Shown here: piece by piece, positions 50,033 to 59,286 of the stretch | Layout of the letters: each line of letters begins with the position of its first letter | Position numbering within the stretch: the stretch's first letter is position 1 | Assembly: GCF_011742925.1 (NCBI RefSeq) | Contig: NZ_WAEL01000003.1 | Location: 62,001-126,000, forward strand | Direction: 5' to 3' | DNA length: 64,000 nt | Source of the DNA: Fibrivirga algicola | Lineage (GTDB): Bacteria > Bacteroidota > Bacteroidia > Cytophagales > Spirosomataceae | The notes under the pieces: generated by a model | The model's database searches: none | What the model saw: the letters and a program-made list of their open reading frames with translations, nothing else | Told to the model about the DNA's origin: nothing | Program-made: the position numbers and the translations under genes

Positions 50033-53017
50033 ATGCAATTCCGCCTTCTTGTCGCTGCCCTTTTGGCAACCTTGTCAGCCACGGCCCAGACCTTACCAAT
50101 TCTGCCGCAAAACCCGACTTCGCTTCACTGGTATCGGGTGCAAACGCCTCATTTTAACGTACTTTATCCCGAAGGGCTGGAGCAACCTGCACGGCGTACG
50201 GCACAACGTCTCGAGCAAGTCTACGAGCCCGTTAGTGCTGGGCTCGACCGGCGGCCACGGCCCTTATCGGTCATTTTGCAGAATCAGACCAGCGTTAGCA
50301 ATGGGTTTGCCACGCTTTATCCACGACGAAGCGAGTTCTTCACCGCTCCACCACAAGACCCTTCCTTGCTGGGTACGTTGAACTGGCTCGACCTGCTGGC
50401 GGTACATGAATACCGGCACGTGGTGCAGTACGAAAAAGCCTTACAAGGTTATGGGCGAATTCTGTACACGCTGCTGGGTGCGCAGGGGCTTGGTTTTCCT
50501 TCGCAGATTGTTACGCCGGGCTGGTTTCTGGAAGGTGACGCCGTAGGTACCGAAACCATCCTGACCACTGGCGGTCGGGGGCGGCTCCCGGCCTTTGAAC
50601 TGAATACCCGGACTAACCTGCTCACCCGTAAACCTTTCAGCTACGCCAAAGCGGTGGGTGGGTCGTTTCGCGACAACGTACCTAACCATTACGAGCTGGG
50701 TTACTTCCTGACTACCAAACTGAAGCGTACCTATGGCCCCGACGCCTGGAGCAAGTCGCTGAACCGGATCTACACCCAGTTTCCTTTTTACCCCTTCTCT
50801 TTTTCGAACGGGTTAAAACAGAGCACTAAATCGGCGGAAAATCCGAAAGGCACACGGGTCGATGATCTATACAACGAAACGGTGGCTGACCTGATCGACA
50901 CCTGGACGAAAAAGCGGGAATCTCTGACCATCACCCCAGCGACAACGTACCCGGTTTCGGCCGAAAAAGCTGCCACACCCCGCCCCGTTTTTACCAATTA
51001 CCGTAACCCGCAATACCTGACCGACAGCACCATTCTCTGCGTTAAGAGCGGCCTCGGCGACATCAGCCAACTGGTGTTGCTAACCCGCAACGGACAGGAA
51101 AAGCGCGTGTACACCCAGGGGCTTATCCTTGAAAGTCCGGACCTGCTGTCGGCCACTCCGCAAAAAGCCTGCTGGATCGAAAACCGGATTGACCCACGCT
51201 GGGGGCAACAGGTATTTGCCGAAATCAGGGTGCTTGATCTGGAAACGGATAAACTGACTCGCCTGACCCATCGCAGCCGCTACAAGACCGTTGCCATATC
51301 GCCCGACAACAGTAAGCTCATTGCCGTTCGTAATGAAACAAATGACCAGACCCAACTGGTGGTGCTCGACACCAAAACAGGCCGCGAACTAACGGTACTA
51401 CCCAATCCGGCTAACAACCTGTACATTCATCCACGCTGGTTCAACAACGACGCCATCGTGACCGTGACGCTCTCCAGTGAAGGCAAAACCATTGAACTAA
51501 TCGACACGCGAGACGGGCAGAAACGGGCGCTGCTGCCTGTCTCAAATTCGAACCTGAGCCATCCGCAGCCCTACACCAATGCCTTTATTCTATATAATTC
51601 CTCGCAGTCGGGCATCGATAATATTTATGCGGTAAACGTCGCTACGGGGCAGACGTCGCAGGTAACCTCACGGCCATTTGGCGCGTATCACGCCGCCATC
51701 TCGTCGGGCAGCGCAAGGGGACAGTGGATCGCCTTTCAGGATTTCGACACGCACGGATTCCGTGTTGCCGAAATGCCTCTCGACCCCGCTACCTGGCCAC
51801 CTGTAGCCAAGCCCGGCGCGGCGCCTGACCAAACCACCCGCTATTTCGGACCGCTGCTCAAGGCTGGTCCGCAGACCATTCCCCCCATCGCCTCCGATTC
51901 GGTGGCTCCTTCGCCAGTATCGGCCCCCGAACGGTACCGCCGCCTGTCGCACCCGCTGAACATCTACAGTTGGGGACCTGCTTTTTCCTCGAATGGGCAA
52001 GCGCTGAACGTCGGTCTTCAGTCGCAGGATTTGCTGGGCACCACACAGCTTACGGCAGGTTATACCTACAATCAAAGCGAACAAGTAGGTGCTTTTGCGG
52101 CAAACCTGAGCTATCAGGGCCTTTACCCCGTGTTTGATCTGGGCTTCCAGGCTGGCAACCGACGTACCTCGTATTACCTCGACCGCGCAAATCCACTTGA
52201 TAGCCTGCGCACCGATACGTGGCGGTATAATCAGGTATCGGCGGGTGTTCGGTTACCGTTCCAACTCACCCAATCGCGGTTCAACCAGAGCGCCAACCTG
52301 TCGGCTTATTACGGCTTTCTACAGGTCAACGGCTATGATTTACCGGGCCGACCATTCACCGAATCGGGGAACGGCTACCTGAACACAGCCACATACGGAG
52401 CCAATTACGCCCTTACCCTCCGCCAAAGTCGCCGCGATGTGGGCCCACGGATGGGTTTTGCCGTAAGCACGCAGGTACGTCATACACTCTTCGCCCAGCC
52501 GGGTGAACTCACTGGCATGCAGTGGGGATCGGCCCTGAACGTGTATCTGCCAGGTATTGGTAAGCACCATTTCATGCAGCTACGGGGGGCGTATCAGTAC
52601 CAGTGGGGCACGCCAGACGCTCAAAAACTGTACCGCTTCCAGGCAAGCGTCCTGTACCCGCGTGGTGCGCCTTACATCCCGTTCGACGACCTGGTGGTCG
52701 TGGGCGGCGACTACCGGCTCCCCCTTGCCGACATGCACCTGTCGCTTACCCGGTTGCTCTATATTCAGCGCATAAAGGGTGGTATTTTCACCGATTACGC
52801 CCGGGGCAACAGCAAGCTGGTACAATATGACACACGGGGCGTTGCGCGCGCCCTTGTGCCCTTCAGTTCCTATGACTGGACCGTTGGGGCTGACCTTTCG
52901 TTTGTCTTTAATCCACTACGCCTCCGCACCCCACTGGAGTTGGGGCTGCGCACCACATACAGCATCCGGACCGGGTACTATCTGTTGCAGCCGCTGGTGC
53001 TGGATATTGGGTTTTAG
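50033..53017 (+). CDS. large secreted protein: peptidase MA-like domain, propeller and outer-membrane barrel
   Basis: A 994-residue protein from the ATG at 50033 (signal MQFRLLVAALLATLSATAQ). Residues about 25-290 look like a gluzincin peptidase MA-like domain: VHEYRHVVQYE gives H125, E126 and H129, with GWFLEGDAVG as the likely third ligand (Glu). Residues about 310-590 have TolB/PD40-like repeats (YKTVAISPDNSKLIAVR, RWFNNDAIVTVTLSSEG). The last about 350 residues are rich in alternating aromatic strands and end YYLLQPLVLDIGF, like an Omp85-type or other beta-barrel. I know related proteins only as uncharacterised. It is probably outer-membrane anchored with a soluble peptidase-like head. 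Confidence 0.75.
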   Translation: MQFRLLVAALLATLSATAQTLPILPQNPTSLHWYRVQTPHFNVLYPEGLEQPARRTAQRLEQVYEPVSAGLDRRPRPLSVILQNQTSVSNGFATLYPRRSEFFTAPPQDPSLLGTLNWLDLLAVHEYRHVVQYEKALQGYGRILYTLLGAQGLGFPSQIVTPGWFLEGDAVGTETILTTGGRGRLPAFELNTRTNLLTRKPFSYAKAVGGSFRDNVPNHYELGYFLTTKLKRTYGPDAWSKSLNRIYTQFPFYPFSFSNGLKQSTKSAENPKGTRVDDLYNETVADLIDTWTKKRESLTITPATTYPVSAEKAATPRPVFTNYRNPQYLTDSTILCVKSGLGDISQLVLLTRNGQEKRVYTQGLILESPDLLSATPQKACWIENRIDPRWGQQVFAEIRVLDLETDKLTRLTHRSRYKTVAISPDNSKLIAVRNETNDQTQLVVLDTKTGRELTVLPNPANNLYIHPRWFNNDAIVTVTLSSEGKTIELIDTRDGQKRALLPVSNSNLSHPQPYTNAFILYNSSQSGIDNIYAVNVATGQTSQVTSRPFGAYHAAISSGSARGQWIAFQDFDTHGFRVAEMPLDPATWPPVAKPGAAPDQTTRYFGPLLKAGPQTIPPIASDSVAPSPVSAPERYRRLSHPLNIYSWGPAFSSNGQALNVGLQSQDLLGTTQLTAGYTYNQSEQVGAFAANLSYQGLYPVFDLGFQAGNRRTSYYLDRANPLDSLRTDTWRYNQVSAGVRLPFQLTQSRFNQSANLSAYYGFLQVNGYDLPGRPFTESGNGYLNTATYGANYALTLRQSRRDVGPRMGFAVSTQVRHTLFAQPGELTGMQWGSALNVYLPGIGKHHFMQLRGAYQYQWGTPDAQKLYRFQASVLYPRGAPYIPFDDLVVVGGDYRLPLADMHLSLTRLLYIQRIKGGIFTDYARGNSKLVQYDTRGVARALVPFSSYDWTVGADLSFVFNPLRLRTPLELGLRTTYSIRTGYYLLQPLVLDIGF

Positions 53018-53075
53018 TAGTTGACTCAGGTTGTCATCACTTCCAACTTCGACTCTGAGGACAAAAAGTCAACTA
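53018..53075 (+). terminator. inverted repeat after the 50033 gene
   Basis: TAGTTGACT (53018-53026) and AGTCAACTA (53067-53075) are perfect 9-bp arms with a 40-nt loop, starting right after the stop codon. Confidence 0.45.
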
Positions 53076-53252
53076 ACTATTATTCAAACACTTAACTAAA
53101 AATCGATCACTTTTTATAGGCTATACGACGGCTGGCGGGCGCGATAAAACGTAGTGAATTCAAAAAAATTGTGTCTCAAAAAAAAGTGTAAATCGCTGCA
53201 ACGATCGAAATAAGACCGTCGTAATCTGGGCTATAATCAACGCATTATACCA

Positions 53253-54077
53253 ATGAAAACGACGTATTTTTTTAGCCTCATTGCCCTACTGGGCCTTACA
53301 CTCTGGGGTTGCAACAACTCGCAGGTAGTTCCCGAAGACAGCACGATTTCGTCTGCCCGATTGGGTGGCGACACCACCGGTTTCCACTGCCGTAAGAACA
53401 TCACCAAGATCGCCGTAACCGAGTTACCCGCCGCGATTACGTCGGTCATCAGCGCATCGTATGCCGGTGCTACCATCGACTATGCTGCGAAAGATGACGC
53501 GGGGAATTTCCTGGTGGCCATTACGCAGAACTCGGCCCGCACCACACTGCTCTTCAACGCCGATGGTACGTTCAACAAAGAACTGGCCTTACGCGATGGT
53601 CCGGGAGGTAAAGGCCCCGGCGGACATGGTCCCGGTGGATTTGGACGTGGTCGCGATAGCCTGGCTCAGGTAGCCGTAGCCGATCTGCCCGCCGCAATTA
53701 CGTCGTACATCACGGCGAATTATGCGGGGTCAACGATCAACGTAGCGGGCAAAGACGCCACACGGGGGTACATTGTCATGGTTACGCTGGCTGACGGCAC
53801 AACCCGTAAGGCGCTGCTGTTCAACGTAGATGGTACATTTGCGCAGGAAGTAGTCCGCGGTCTGAAAGGTAATTACAGCGTGGTGGATGCCGCTACTCTA
53901 CCCGCCGCCATCACTAGCTACATTACGACCAACTACGCCGGGTCAACAATTAAACTGGCGGGCAAAAACCCAACAGGCCAGTTTAAAGTGATTATCCAGC
54001 AAAGTAGTGGCCAGATTGCCGAACTGACTTTCGCTGCCGATGGCACATTTATTCAGGTTCGGAAAGGCCGGAAGTAA
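53253..54077 (+). CDS. lipoprotein with three PepSY-like repeats
   Basis: A 274-residue protein with a lipoprotein signal (SLIALLGLTLWGCNNS). It holds three similar units of about 60 residues, starting near residues 54, 142 and 207: VTELPAAITSVISASYAGAT, VADLPAAITSYITANYAGST and AATLPAAITSYITTNYAGST, each followed by a strand pair and LLFNADGTF-type ending (AELTFAADGTF in the third). This matches the PepSY-like (PF11396-type) beta-lactamase-inhibitor fold of Bacteroidota. A Gly-rich linker (GPGGKGPGGHGPGGFGRG) joins units 1 and 2. Such proteins may bind peptides or inhibit proteases. It follows the peptidase-like gene at 50033 after 235 nt. Confidence 0.75.
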   Translation: MKTTYFFSLIALLGLTLWGCNNSQVVPEDSTISSARLGGDTTGFHCRKNITKIAVTELPAAITSVISASYAGATIDYAAKDDAGNFLVAITQNSARTTLLFNADGTFNKELALRDGPGGKGPGGHGPGGFGRGRDSLAQVAVADLPAAITSYITANYAGSTINVAGKDATRGYIVMVTLADGTTRKALLFNVDGTFAQEVVRGLKGNYSVVDAATLPAAITSYITTNYAGSTIKLAGKNPTGQFKVIIQQSSGQIAELTFAADGTFIQVRKGRK

Positions 54078-54092
54078 CGAAATGGAGTAAAC

Positions 54093-54143
54093 AAGGCCTG
54101 GTTAGACGCAACGGCAGACCGCCGGGGTGTTTAACCAAGCCTT
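54093..54143. terminator. imperfect hairpin between convergent genes
   Basis: AAGGCCTGGTTAGAC (54093-54107) and GTTTAACCAAGCCTT (54129-54143) pair with two mismatches between the PepSY-like and GHL10 gene ends. Confidence 0.5.
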
Positions 54144-56001
54144 AGTGCGTTACCAAGAGTCGCCGGGCCAGGCGTTGGCCGTCGGCTTGCAGCACCACAT
54201 AATACACGCCGTTGGGCAACGCATTGGTGTTGTAGAAAATGTGATACGAACCGGCTTCCTGTTGCTGATCAGGCAATTGAGTGACCACCCGGCCCGATGC
54301 ATCGCGAATGAGCAGCGTCACGTTGCTGTCCGTTGGCAGCTCATACTCGATCTGCACCCGGTTCGACACGGGATTGGGCGATAAACGCAAATCAAGACGG
54401 CTCATGACCGGCTCGGTAGCCAGCAGTGGATCGGCGGTAACCAGGTTCGTTGCCGGACTTTCGGCATGCAACCGTGTCAGAGCCGTAACGAAGTAACGCA
54501 CCACCTGCCCCGCAGGTACGTTGTTGTCCGTGAAAGCCGTGGTGTCGTTGACCGTTATCGCCCGAATCGCTGTAGCATCTTCTGTCGACGCAGCCTGTCC
54601 GTTGTTGAAGCGGTAAATCACGTATTGCCAAACACGTTCCAGTTCGCCGGAGCCGGTCGTCGGTTTTTGCCAGCGAAGCTGAACGGTGTTTCCCAGCCGC
54701 TGGGCGATCAGCTGCGTTGGCGCCGGCGGTACCGTACCCAATTTCCAGGGCATGGCGGGTTGCAGGGCTGGCCGACCGTAGAATGCCGTTGTCTGGAGAC
54801 TATCGCGCAGGCCGAGGGGATTTCTGTTCAGGGTCGTGGTATTGTAGAAAATACTGCCCTGCACACCCACCGTCCGGCGGTTGAGCCGAAGTTGCGCGGG
54901 CATATGCCCCGGTTGATTCCAGGTAGCATTTTCGGTAGGCACGCCCACCCGGTACGCCGCCTGCCCAATGTACAAATGCCGATTGATTCCCGCCGTCGAC
55001 GGACTTCCCTGCACTACGGCCGACCACCACGGCACCAGCACGTCGTAGTTGGCCGCGGCCAGTCCGATGTTCCAGTACAGTTGCGGGGCAATGTAATCGA
55101 GCCAGCCCGCCTGCACCCATAGCCGCGCATCAGCATAAATGTCCGAATAACTCTGCAGTCCGCTGGTGGCCGAGCCAAGTGGTTGCGCTGTGCTTTTATT
55201 CTGCCAGATGCCAAACGGTGAGATGCCGAACTTCACCCAGGGTTTCACCGCCCGAAGGCTGTCAGCCACTTGCTTTACGAACAGATTGACGTTGTCACGC
55301 CGCCAGTCGGCCCGGCTGGTTATGCCCCGGTTCAGGGCCGTATAGGTCGAATCATCGTTGAACGATGGGCCGGAAGCAGGTGGGTACGGGTAGAAGTAAT
55401 CGTCGAAATGAACGCCGTCGATGTCGTAGCGGCGAACCACATCCATGATTACGCTCGTGACATAGTTGCGCACAGCCGGCAGGCCGGGGTTCAGCACCCG
55501 CAACGTACCCTGCGCCAGCAACCACTCCGGATGTTTCCGCACCACATGGTTCGGATCAAGCTGGGCGATCTGAACGTTCGACACGGCCCGGTAGGGGTTG
55601 AACCAGGCGTGAAACTCCATACCCCGTTTACGGCACTCGGCCAGCATAAACGCCAGCGGATCGTACCCCGGCGATTGCCCCTGCTTACCCGACAGCACCT
55701 CGGCCCACGGTTCCAACGCACTTGGGTACAGGGCATCACATACGCTACGTACCTGCACTACTACGGCATTGAGCCCAGCCTGCTGGTGCTGATTGAGAAT
55801 TGTGATCAACTCAGCCCGTTGCTGATCGGCCGTCAGCCCCGGCCGCGACGGCCAGTCGATATTCGATACCGTTGCAATCCAGGCCGCCCGAAACTCCCGC
55901 TTTGGTGGCGTTTGAGCGATGGAAAGCGTGGAAATAAGCAGGACAATCTGAAGAAAAATGAACAGGTAAAGAAAAGCAGCTTTCCGGAAAGGTATTTTCA
56001 T
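54142..56001 (-). CDS. GHL10-type family 10-like glycoside hydrolase with T9SS sorting domain
   Basis: A 619-residue secreted protein from the ATG ending at 56001 (signal MKIPFRKAAFLYLFIFLQIV). The GHL10 (DUF187) TIM barrel spans residues about 30-385: FRAAWIATVSNIDWPSRPGL, GLNAVVVQVRSVCDALYPS, GMEFHAWFNPYRAVSN, DIDGVHFDDYFYP and PWVKFGISPFGIW. A fibronectin III-like domain follows (APTQLIAQRLGNTVQLRWQK). A type A sorting domain ends the protein (LDLRLSPNPVSNRVQIEY to LPNGVYYVVLQADG), so it should be exported by the T9SS. The family acts on peptidoglycan or polysaccharide in known cases; the substrate here is unknown. folD lies 89 nt upstream. Confidence 0.9.
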   Translation of the reverse strand: MKIPFRKAAFLYLFIFLQIVLLISTLSIAQTPPKREFRAAWIATVSNIDWPSRPGLTADQQRAELITILNQHQQAGLNAVVVQVRSVCDALYPSALEPWAEVLSGKQGQSPGYDPLAFMLAECRKRGMEFHAWFNPYRAVSNVQIAQLDPNHVVRKHPEWLLAQGTLRVLNPGLPAVRNYVTSVIMDVVRRYDIDGVHFDDYFYPYPPASGPSFNDDSTYTALNRGITSRADWRRDNVNLFVKQVADSLRAVKPWVKFGISPFGIWQNKSTAQPLGSATSGLQSYSDIYADARLWVQAGWLDYIAPQLYWNIGLAAANYDVLVPWWSAVVQGSPSTAGINRHLYIGQAAYRVGVPTENATWNQPGHMPAQLRLNRRTVGVQGSIFYNTTTLNRNPLGLRDSLQTTAFYGRPALQPAMPWKLGTVPPAPTQLIAQRLGNTVQLRWQKPTTGSGELERVWQYVIYRFNNGQAASTEDATAIRAITVNDTTAFTDNNVPAGQVVRYFVTALTRLHAESPATNLVTADPLLATEPVMSRLDLRLSPNPVSNRVQIEYELPTDSNVTLLIRDASGRVVTQLPDQQQEAGSYHIFYNTNALPNGVYYVVLQADGQRLARRLLVTH

Positions 56002-56090
56002 ACACGTTGAGAATGAATCCACATGGCTGATCAGCGTATTACGTCTGCGTGCTAATTTGCTTTGGCGAGTGAGCGATCAGCGGGTCAAAT

Positions 56091-56972
56091 TTACCCGTAC
56101 ACTTCGCGGCGGGCGGCTTTAACGGTGTTTTGCATTAGTGAGCAGATTGTCATTAAGCCAACGCCTCCGGGAACGGGGGTGATGTAGCTGGTTTTGGGTG
56201 CTACCTCGTCAAATTTCACATCGCCTTTCAGAGCAAAGCCGCTTTTCTTGCTCGCGTCGGGTACCCGTTCGAGGCCCACGTCGATGACCACGGCACCGTC
56301 TTTCACCATATCGGCAGTAACGAATTCGGGCTTGCCGAGGGCAGCGATCAGGATATCGGCGGTCCGGCAGATTTCGGCCAGATTCTGTGTTTTCGAGTGG
56401 GTCAGCGTGACGGTGCAGTTACCGGGATAGCCGTTGCGCTGCATCAAAATGCTCATAGGCAGACCCACAATCTGGCTGCGGCCTACCACTACGCAATGTT
56501 TGCCGCTGGTTGGAATATCGTACCGTTTCAGCATTTCCAGAATACCCTGCGGTGTGGCCGATACATAGGCAGGCAGGCCTTTCGCCATGCGACCCACGTT
56601 GGTTGGGTGGAACCCGTCGACGTCTTTGGCGGGGTCGATCGCTTCCATCACCTTGTCGGGATCAACCTGCTTGGGTAGTGGCAATTGCACGATCAGGCCA
56701 TCCATGTCGGGGTTCTTGTTGACACTATCAACGGCGGCGAGTAGCTCGGCTTCGGTCACGTCATCATCGAACCGGATCAGCGTCGAGTGCATACCGACTT
56801 CTTCGCAGCTTTTCATTTTGCTGGCCACGTAGGTTTCCGACCGTCCGGCGGTGCCGACAAGAATCGCCACGAGGTGCGGAATTTTACCGCCATTAGCCTT
56901 AATCTGTGCGACCTCAGCCGCTATTTCCTGCTTGATCTGCGCAGAAAGGAGTTTACCGTCTAAAAGAATCAT
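56091..56972 (-). CDS. folD: bifunctional methylenetetrahydrofolate dehydrogenase/cyclohydrolase
   Basis: A 293-residue protein of normal FolD length. Signature segments are [23 protein letters not shown] with the catalytic Lys (in the YVASKMK region), [45 protein letters not shown], and the C-terminal [19 protein letters not shown]. It interconverts 5,10-methylene-THF, 5,10-methenyl-THF and 10-formyl-THF in one-carbon metabolism. It sits between the tandem ABC gene and the GHL10 gene, all on the minus strand, with a strong terminator separating it from the ABC gene. Confidence 0.96.
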   Translation of the reverse strand: MILLDGKLLSAQIKQEIAAEVAQIKANGGKIPHLVAILVGTAGRSETYVASKMKSCEEVGMHSTLIRFDDDVTEAELLAAVDSVNKNPDMDGLIVQLPLPKQVDPDKVMEAIDPAKDVDGFHPTNVGRMAKGLPAYVSATPQGILEMLKRYDIPTSGKHCVVVGRSQIVGLPMSILMQRNGYPGNCTVTLTHSKTQNLAEICRTADILIAALGKPEFVTADMVKDGAVVIDVGLERVPDASKKSGFALKGDVKFDEVAPKTSYITPVPGGVGLMTICSLMQNTVKAARREVYG

Positions 56973-57024
56973 GGGATGTTGTCTGCCGGTTGAAGCCGCA
57001 AAGGTCGCAAAGAATAGATCAGGT

Positions 57025-57095
57025 AACTCACATACCGCGGCCTTCAGTCAGCATTTGTTAGTAAAATGCTGACTGAAGGCCGCGGTATGTGAGTT
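57025..57095 (-). terminator. 32-bp perfect hairpin after the tandem ABC gene
   Basis: The arms 57025-57056 and 57064-57095 are perfectly complementary over 32 bp with a 7-nt loop. The right arm reaches the last base of the ABC gene stop codon and the whole element is upstream of folD. Confidence 0.8.
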
Positions 57096-58540
57096 CACAC
57101 AATTCGTCCAGCATCAAGGCGAAGGGTATGGGTGATTGGGGCCGGCAATTCGTCGAGGTAATGCGTTACATAAATCAGCGTTTGATCCGGATTCACGGCG
57201 CAAAGCTGCTCAACGAGCGAACGGAACTGAGCCGTTTGTTCGGCGTCGAGGCCTTGCGTGGGTTCGTCGAGTACCAGTAATGGTGGATTTTTGATGAGCG
57301 CGCGAGCCAGCAGCACCCACCGCTGCTGCCCTACCGACAGGGCCGCCAAGGGTTGATCGCGCAGGTGATCGAGGCGGAGTTGCCGGAGTTGGGCTTCGAT
57401 TTGGGTACGTTGCTCGGGCGTCAGTTTCCGAAACAACCCCATCGTGTCGAACAGGCCCGATGCCACCACATCCCACACCTTTATCTGGCGGGGGAAATAC
57501 AGATGCAGTTCGGGCGAAACGAACCCGATTTTCGCTTTGATCGACCAGATGCTTTCGCCGGTACCGCGCTTCCGATCAAACAGGTCGAAATCATTGGCAT
57601 AAGCCTGCGGATTGTCGGCCGTTATCAGGCTAAGTAACGTGCTTTTCCCGGAGCCATTGGCGCCCAGCAGCGCCCATTTTTCGCCCCGCTGCACTGTCCA
57701 GTCAATGCCGTGCAGCACCGTTTTATCACCGTACCGAATGGTCACGTTCCGCATCCGCACGGCGTAGGTAAAGGGCGGGGAGCTTGGGGCAAGGGGCACG
57801 GGGCTTGGAGTTTGGGGTAACTCCAAGCCCCGTGCCCCTTGCCCCAAGCTCCCCGCCCCAAGCACCAGCCGGTTGGTAATACACGCAGGTACGTCGCGCT
57901 CATCGACTACCATTACCAGAGACACCCCAGATTGCGCCACCCGGTTAATAATGGCGTGAAGCTGAGCACGGCTATCGGTATCGAGTCCTACAAACGGATT
58001 ATCGAGCAGCAACACGCGGGGTCGTTTCAGCAGGGAACGTGCCAGCAGCGTCCGGCGGGTTTCGCCGTTAGACAGCGACGTTAGCCGCCGGTCGAGCAGG
58101 TACGTTATGTTGAGTTGCGTGGCAATATCGGCCATCCACGCTTCGCTGTAGGCGGGTGGCGGTACGGGAGCCGAAGCCAGGTCAATGGTGCCGGTGGGAC
58201 GGACCTGCCCCTGCAAGACGTCGCGGACTGTTGGGGCCGTATCGACGGTTTGGGTATTGTAGCGTTGCTGGTAAAACTGAGCCGCACTGGCAATGCGCCA
58301 GTCGAACGAATAATCACGCGCAACCAGTTCGACCGTAGTTTTAAGTGGGCCAACCGGATGAAAGAGCTGACCACGCTGTAACGTCATCCGCCCCGCCAAT
58401 ACATCCAGCAACAGGCTTTTTCCCGAGCCCGACGGACCCATGATGGCCCAGTTTTCCCCGCCGGCAAGAGTAAAGTTGACGGGTGGGTACGTTGTATTTT
58501 TCGGATTGCGGAAGCTGGCGTTAATAAGTTGGATGAGCAT
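57095..58540 (-). CDS. tandem ABC ATPase (ModF/PhrA-like)
   Basis: A 481-residue cytoplasmic protein from the ATG ending at 58540 (MLIQLINASFRNPKNTTYPP). It has two ABC domains. The first has GPSGSGKSLLLDVLAG and SLSNGETRRTLLARSLL, with VLLLDNPFVGLD as Walker B. The second has GANGSGKSTLLSLI, ALSVGQQRWVLLARALI and LLVLDEPTQGLD. There are no membrane helices. The layout matches ModF/PhrA, linked in E. coli to molybdate or photorepair but of unclear function. Residues about 229-256 form a Pro/Gly-rich linker made from a 39-bp inverted repeat. DUF4385 is 42 nt upstream in the same direction, so it is likely in the same operon. Confidence 0.85.
   Translation of the reverse strand: MLIQLINASFRNPKNTTYPPVNFTLAGGENWAIMGPSGSGKSLLLDVLAGRMTLQRGQLFHPVGPLKTTVELVARDYSFDWRIASAAQFYQQRYNTQTVDTAPTVRDVLQGQVRPTGTIDLASAPVPPPAYSEAWMADIATQLNITYLLDRRLTSLSNGETRRTLLARSLLKRPRVLLLDNPFVGLDTDSRAQLHAIINRVAQSGVSLVMVVDERDVPACITNRLVLGAGSLGQGARGLELPQTPSPVPLAPSSPPFTYAVRMRNVTIRYGDKTVLHGIDWTVQRGEKWALLGANGSGKSTLLSLITADNPQAYANDFDLFDRKRGTGESIWSIKAKIGFVSPELHLYFPRQIKVWDVVASGLFDTMGLFRKLTPEQRTQIEAQLRQLRLDHLRDQPLAALSVGQQRWVLLARALIKNPPLLVLDEPTQGLDAEQTAQFRSLVEQLCAVNPDQTLIYVTHYLDELPAPITHTLRLDAGRIV
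57773..57858. repeat. 39-bp perfect inverted repeat inside the tandem ABC gene
   Basis: The arms 57773-57811 and 57820-57858 are perfectly complementary over 39 bp with an 8-nt loop. They are extremely GC-rich (GGGGCTTGGGGCAAGG-like). The minus-strand frame through it reads LGQGARGLELPQTPSPVPL, the linker between the two ATPase domains. Confidence 0.85.
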
Positions 58541-58582
58541 GAGAAAGAAGTACGACGGAGCGATCCACAAACATCGGAACCT

Positions 58583-59068
58583 TCATCCATATTTTTCCTG
58601 CCATTCCTTTTTTTGACGTTTATACTCGGGGTCTTCGCGGGCTTCGAGGTATTTGGCGTAGAAAATCCGGGCCGATTCTGCTTTCACCGGGTCTTCTTCA
58701 CTCCGCGGAAGCTGCGCCCGGCCATGCGCGCCCGACTGCCCTTTTTTATCATCAGGTACCGGGCCGTCATACTTCTTCCCGCCCTTATGGTTCGCATACC
58801 GCCGTGATCGGGTATAGCCCATCTGTAGAAACTTCCGGGCCATGTCCATGCCGATGAAATCGTTGTTAGCCTTGTAATCCAGAAAGAGCTGGTAAATTTT
58901 CTCTGACGATTCGCGGGCTACATCCGGGTCTTTGAATCGCCAAAACGGTAATATCTCAGCCTTGTATGGCATAGCCGTAAGAACCCCCATTTCACCTACA
59001 CTGACCCGGTATTTTTCGGGTTCCTGCCGGAAGTCGATGTCGTAGTAGTTGGGTTTTGGGGTTGGCAT
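58583..59068 (-). CDS. DUF4385 protein
   Basis: A 161-residue soluble protein. Segments are YYDIDFRQEPEKYRVSVGEM, VLTAMPYKAEILPFWRFKDP, SSEKIYQLFLDYKANNDFIG and MARKFLQMGYTRSRRYANHK, and a basic C-terminus (DPEYKRQKKEWQEKYG). This is the DUF4385 pattern; related eukaryotic and bacterial proteins are uncharacterised. There is no signal peptide, so it should be cytoplasmic. The strongly basic YTRSRRYANHKGGKKY stretch could contact nucleic acid; that is speculation. The tandem ABC gene follows after 42 nt. Confidence 0.85.
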   Translation of the reverse strand: MPTPKPNYYDIDFRQEPEKYRVSVGEMGVLTAMPYKAEILPFWRFKDPDVARESSEKIYQLFLDYKANNDFIGMDMARKFLQMGYTRSRRYANHKGGKKYDGPVPDDKKGQSGAHGRAQLPRSEEDPVKAESARIFYAKYLEAREDPEYKRQKKEWQEKYG

Positions 59069-59286
59069 GTCGTTGTGGTGGTCGTATCAATAACTTCATA
59101 ACGTGGCTGACTCTGAACGGTTATCTCATCTGCGCGTGTGGTCCGCTCCGTATTATTTTTTTGCTTTCTGCATACTATCCAGGCCGCCTGTAGTTTGCAG
59201 TATAGCGACCAGGCCAGCTGGTGCCACAATGTACGCTGGCCCTCACCCATCATAAAGCCGCCACGGCTCTTTTAGCCGCTTACAGT

